Below, in pieces: positions 63,501 to 64,000 of a stretch of 64,000 nucleotides of DNA. The notes below the pieces were generated by a model. It did not search any database. It saw only the letters and a list, made by a program, of their open reading frames with translations, and was not told the DNA's origin. Position 1 is the stretch's first letter; the number at the start of each line of letters is the position of its first letter. The position numbers and the translations under genes are program-made. Source of the DNA: Paraburkholderia sp. BL9I2N2 (lineage in GTDB: Bacteria; Pseudomonadota; Gammaproteobacteria; Burkholderiales; Burkholderiaceae); assembly GCF_004339745.1 (NCBI RefSeq), contig NZ_SMGP01000004.1, forward strand, positions 186,001-250,000. The letters run 5' to 3'.

Positions 63501-64000
63501 ATGCCTAACCTTCGCAAAAAACTTCCGAGCGCCAATGCGCTGTTCGTGTTCGAAGCTGCCGCGCGCTGCGGCAACTTCACGCGCGCGGCGCAGGAGTTAT
63601 ATGTGAGCCAGCCCGCGGTGAGCCGCATGCTGGCGCGCATGGAAGACCATCTCGGCGTGCGCCTGTTCGAGCGCGTGCGCGGCGGCATCGAGCTGACCGA
63701 GAACGGCAAGATCCTGTACCGGAAAATTTCCGAGGGCTTCAACGGCATTGAAGGCGCGATCCGCGAGATCGAGGCGCGCGCCACGGGTGTGGAGTCGGTC
63801 ACGCTGTCGGTGTCCACGGCCTTCACCACCCACTGGCTGATGCCGCGCATGAACCGCCTGAATCAGGCGTTCCCGAACGTCGACTTGCGGTTTCAGTTGA
63901 TCTCGGGGCGGATCGGCGGGCCGCTCGTCGACGTCGATCTCGGCATGCGCTTTCGGCGCGAGGACGAGATCGGCGAGAACAGCGTGCTGGTCATGCCGGA
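63501..64000 (+). CDS. LysR-family regulator (GcvA-like), partial
   Basis: The first 166 residues are in the window; the gene continues past the end. The HTH is complete: KLPSANALFVFEAAARCGNF, then QPAVSRMLARMEDHLGVRLF. The start ATG at 63501 has GGTC just before it, without a strong ribosome site. It is divergent from the PotA operon with a gap of about 100 bases and probably regulates it. Confidence 0.88.
   Translation, partial: MPNLRKKLPSANALFVFEAAARCGNFTRAAQELYVSQPAVSRMLARMEDHLGVRLFERVRGGIELTENGKILYRKISEGFNGIEGAIREIEARATGVESVTLSVSTAFTTHWLMPRMNRLNQAFPNVDLRFQLISGRIGGPLVDVDLGMRFRREDEIGENSVLVMP

Noticed and set aside
1..64000. CRISPR arrays, tRNA or rRNA genes, prophage, origin of replication
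   Set aside because: I looked for spaced direct repeats, cloverleaf-type sequences, integrase or capsid genes other than encapsulin, and found none.

Overview
The window is a GC-rich, gene-dense bacterial chromosome segment. Its gene content points to a Paraburkholderia/Burkholderia-type member of the Burkholderiales: many LysR regulators, two MocR-type PLP regulators, a phasin, a DUF4148 secreted protein, a PqiB-type MCE protein, a NorR/Hmp pair, and Burkholderiales-type small proteins. The genus is inferred from gene content, not from a marker gene. I see no rRNA, tRNA, CRISPR array, transposase or phage gene, so this looks like accessory metabolic and stress-response chromosome rather than a mobile island.

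Layout. 1-2.7 kb: a cupin gene and a divergent MFS exporter/LysR pair. 2.9-8.7 kb: small stress-type proteins (host-attachment-like protein, DksA-like protein without zinc cysteines, DUF1345 membrane protein, three small unknowns) ending in a ClpG/ClpK-type disaggregase. 8.9-13.6 kb: a YdeP/FdhF-type molybdenum oxidoreductase followed, after a 15-bp hairpin, by a CioAB cyanide-insensitive quinol oxidase. 13.7-20.8 kb: a MocR regulator, a LysR regulator, an encapsulin operon whose DyP peroxidase carries a cargo-loading tail, a truncated second copy of the LysR effector domain, a DUF1269 gene, a SnoaL-like gene, and a 54-codon DUF2474-like gene that may be the missing small Cio subunit. 20.9-27.4 kb: a methyltransferase, an MEDS histidine kinase, a MASE1-PAS-GGDEF cyclase, an unknown possible dioxygenase, a broken putrescine-binding-protein fragment and a DUF4148 protein.

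27.5-33.7 kb: two nearly identical epoxide-hydrolase-like genes (3 differences in 343 residues) bracket a LysR-MFS-MlrC peptidase block. 33.8-42.7 kb: iron-permease-like protein, orphan PqiB, lipoprotein/TetR divergent pair with a palindromic operator, MocR, epimerase-cupin pair, phasin and small proteins. 42.8-50.5 kb: flavohemoglobin Hmp with divergent NorR and candidate NorR and sigma-54 sites, a GST, small proteins, a cNMP-domain/thioredoxin-reductase-like protein lacking its redox cysteines, and a Tat-exported NHL-propeller protein. 51.6-53.9 kb: two divergent orphan SsuA-like binding proteins.

54.1-64 kb: a catabolic cluster. A PotD-type binding protein and a GMC alcohol oxidase lie on the plus strand. 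They converge on an overlapping minus-strand operon (PotA ATPase, HAD dehalogenase-like hydrolase, FAD amine oxidase, PotB and PotC permeases, aldehyde dehydrogenase), with a divergent LysR that runs off the window end. Together these would import a polyamine- or amino-alcohol-like compound and oxidise it through an aldehyde to an acid. The substrate cannot be told from sequence.
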